Of a DNA stretch of 14,574 nt, positions 13,713 to 14,574 are shown piece after piece. The notes below the pieces were generated by a model. That model had not been told where the DNA came from, ran no database searches, and saw only the letters and a list, made by a program, of their open reading frames with translations. Source of the stretch: GCA-020352575 sp041635475. GTDB taxonomy: Bacteria; Actinomycetota; Acidimicrobiia; Spongiisociales; JAENVV01. The position numbers were made by a program, and so were the translations under genes. Each line of letters opens with the position of its first letter. The first letter of the stretch is position 1. Where the stretch lies: the NCBI GenBank assembly GCA_041635475.1, contig JBFKVA010000058.1, positions 1 through 14,574 on the forward strand, in the 5' to 3' direction.

Positions 13713-14574
13713 CGCGGTGCCCGGGGGGGCCTCGGGCGACCCCTCTTGTGGTCGTAGGTGCGGGAAGAGCACAACTTCTCGGATCGACGTCGTGTCGGTG
13801 AGGAGCATGACCAGTCGGTCGACGCCGATGCCGATCCCACCGGTTGGTGGCATACCGTGCTCGAGGGCGAGGAGGTAGTCCTCGTCGACCCGATGGGCTT
13901 CGTCGTCGCCGGCCAGGCGGGTGGCGGCCTGGGTCTCGAACCGGCGACGCTGCTCGTCGGGGTCATTGAGTTCGGTGAAGCCGTTGGCGATCTCCCAGCC
14001 GGCGATGAAGAGCTCGAACCGCTCCGTCACATCGGGTTTGGACCGGTGGGCCCGGGCGAGGGGCGAGGTCTCGATGGGGTGGTCGACGATGAAGACCGGG
14101 TCGAAGAGCGTCGGCTCCACGAACTCCTCGAACAGCGCCGTGAGGATCCGCCCGCTCCCCCAGCCGTCTTCCACCTTGAGTCCCTTGGCGGCGGCGAGCC
14201 TGGCCAACCCCTCCCGAGCCATGGTGGCGGAGACCTCCTCGCCCAAGACTTCGGAGACCGCCTCGGACATACCGAGGCGCGGGTAGGGGGGTGCCAGGTC
14301 GACGGTTCCTCCCTTGGCGGAGACACGGGTCGAACCGACGGCGGTGGCAGCCTTGACGAGCGCACGCTCGCACATGTCCATCACGTCGTCGGCGTCGTAG
14401 TACGCGGCGTACGCCTCCAACATCGTGAACTCGGGGCTGTGGGTCTGGTCGATTCCCTCGTTCCTGAAGTTCCGGTTCAGTTCGAAGACGCGCTCCATTC
14501 CGCCCACGACGAGCCGCTTGAGGTAGAGCTCGGGAGCGATCCGGAGATACATGTCGATTCCCAGGGCGTTGTGA
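13710..14574 (-). CDS. lysS: Lysyl-tRNA synthetase, class II (N-terminal part outside window)
   Basis: The C-terminal 287 residues of a class II lysyl-tRNA synthetase, which charges tRNA-Lys. The frame is open to the right edge, entering at HNALGIDMYLRIAPELYLKR. Class II motif 2 is present (ERVFELNRNFRNEGIDQTHSPEFTMLE), followed by the lysine-site EAYAAYYD. Motif 3 is GGIGIGVDRLVMLLTDTTSIREVVLFPHLRP near the C-terminus. These blocks are essentially the bacterial LysS consensus; the asparaginyl and aspartyl enzymes differ in motif 2 and in the lysine pocket. About 200 residues, holding the OB-fold anticodon domain and motif 1, should lie beyond the window. Its stop is nine bases before folK, so the two probably form an operon. 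lysS near clpC and folate genes is common in actinobacteria. Confidence 0.97.
   Translation of the reverse strand, partial: HNALGIDMYLRIAPELYLKRLVVGGMERVFELNRNFRNEGIDQTHSPEFTMLEAYAAYYDADDVMDMCERALVKAATAVGSTRVSAKGGTVDLAPPYPRLGMSEAVSEVLGEEVSATMAREGLARLAAAKGLKVEDGWGSGRILTALFEEFVEPTLFDPVFIVDHPIETSPLARAHRSKPDVTERFELFIAGWEIANGFTELNDPDEQRRRFETQAATRLAGDDEAHRVDEDYLLALEHGMPPTGGIGIGVDRLVMLLTDTTSIREVVLFPHLRPQEGSPEAPPGTA

Noticed and set aside
1..14574. CRISPR arrays, tRNA or rRNA genes, insertion sequences, prophage or toxin-antitoxin genes
   Set aside because: No regularly spaced repeats, no cloverleaf-like sequence, no transposase or integrase motif and no terminal inverted repeats were seen on either strand.

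Overview
This is a gene-dense, GC-rich chromosomal window with strongly G/C-biased third codon positions. F420-type luciferase-like oxidoreductases, a ClpC with the actinobacterial layout, a FadE-like acyl-CoA dehydrogenase and a lysS/folK/clpC neighbourhood point to an actinobacterium. An uncultured member near Acidimicrobiia is my guess, but class level is inference only. I see no mobile element, CRISPR array, rRNA or tRNA gene; this looks like stable core genome.

Left part (1-3126): the 3' end of a gamma-glutamyltransferase-family gene is coupled by a 1-base overlap to a histidine phosphatase. These meet, tail to tail, an F420-dependent LLM oxidoreductase on the minus strand. Next (3127-3891) comes a short region with a small one-helix membrane protein, a possible 31-codon leader ORF containing two hairpins, and a membrane-anchored helix-hairpin-helix protein. 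rlmN (23S rRNA/tRNA adenine methyltransferase) follows.

Middle (4957-9049): a DUF885 metallopeptidase-like gene (minus) is divergent from a small antibiotic-biosynthesis-monooxygenase-type gene (plus). Then, on the minus strand, clpC (9094-11601), an acyl-CoA dehydrogenase and a second LLM oxidoreductase read in that order. The last two overlap by one base and probably act together in acyl-CoA or lipid redox metabolism.

Right part (11737-14574): a polyprenyl diphosphate synthase (plus) is divergent from clpC. It converges on an lysS-folK pair (minus); lysS runs off the right edge. FolK is the most unusual product: its pterin pyrophosphokinase domain continues in the same frame into an integral-membrane ICMT/PEMT-like methyltransferase domain.

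Start sites fall into two groups. Some genes have a good Shine-Dalgarno sequence (LLM 1, HhH protein, DUF885, ABM, clpC). Others have none but carry a TANNNT -10-like hexamer 6-8 bases before the start codon (leader ORF, rlmN, acyl-CoA dehydrogenase, polyprenyl synthase, folK), which is the signature of leaderless transcripts in actinobacteria. No complete new defence or biosynthetic system is evident; the best leads are the FolK-methyltransferase fusion, the leader ORF with hairpins, and the leaderless promoter pattern.
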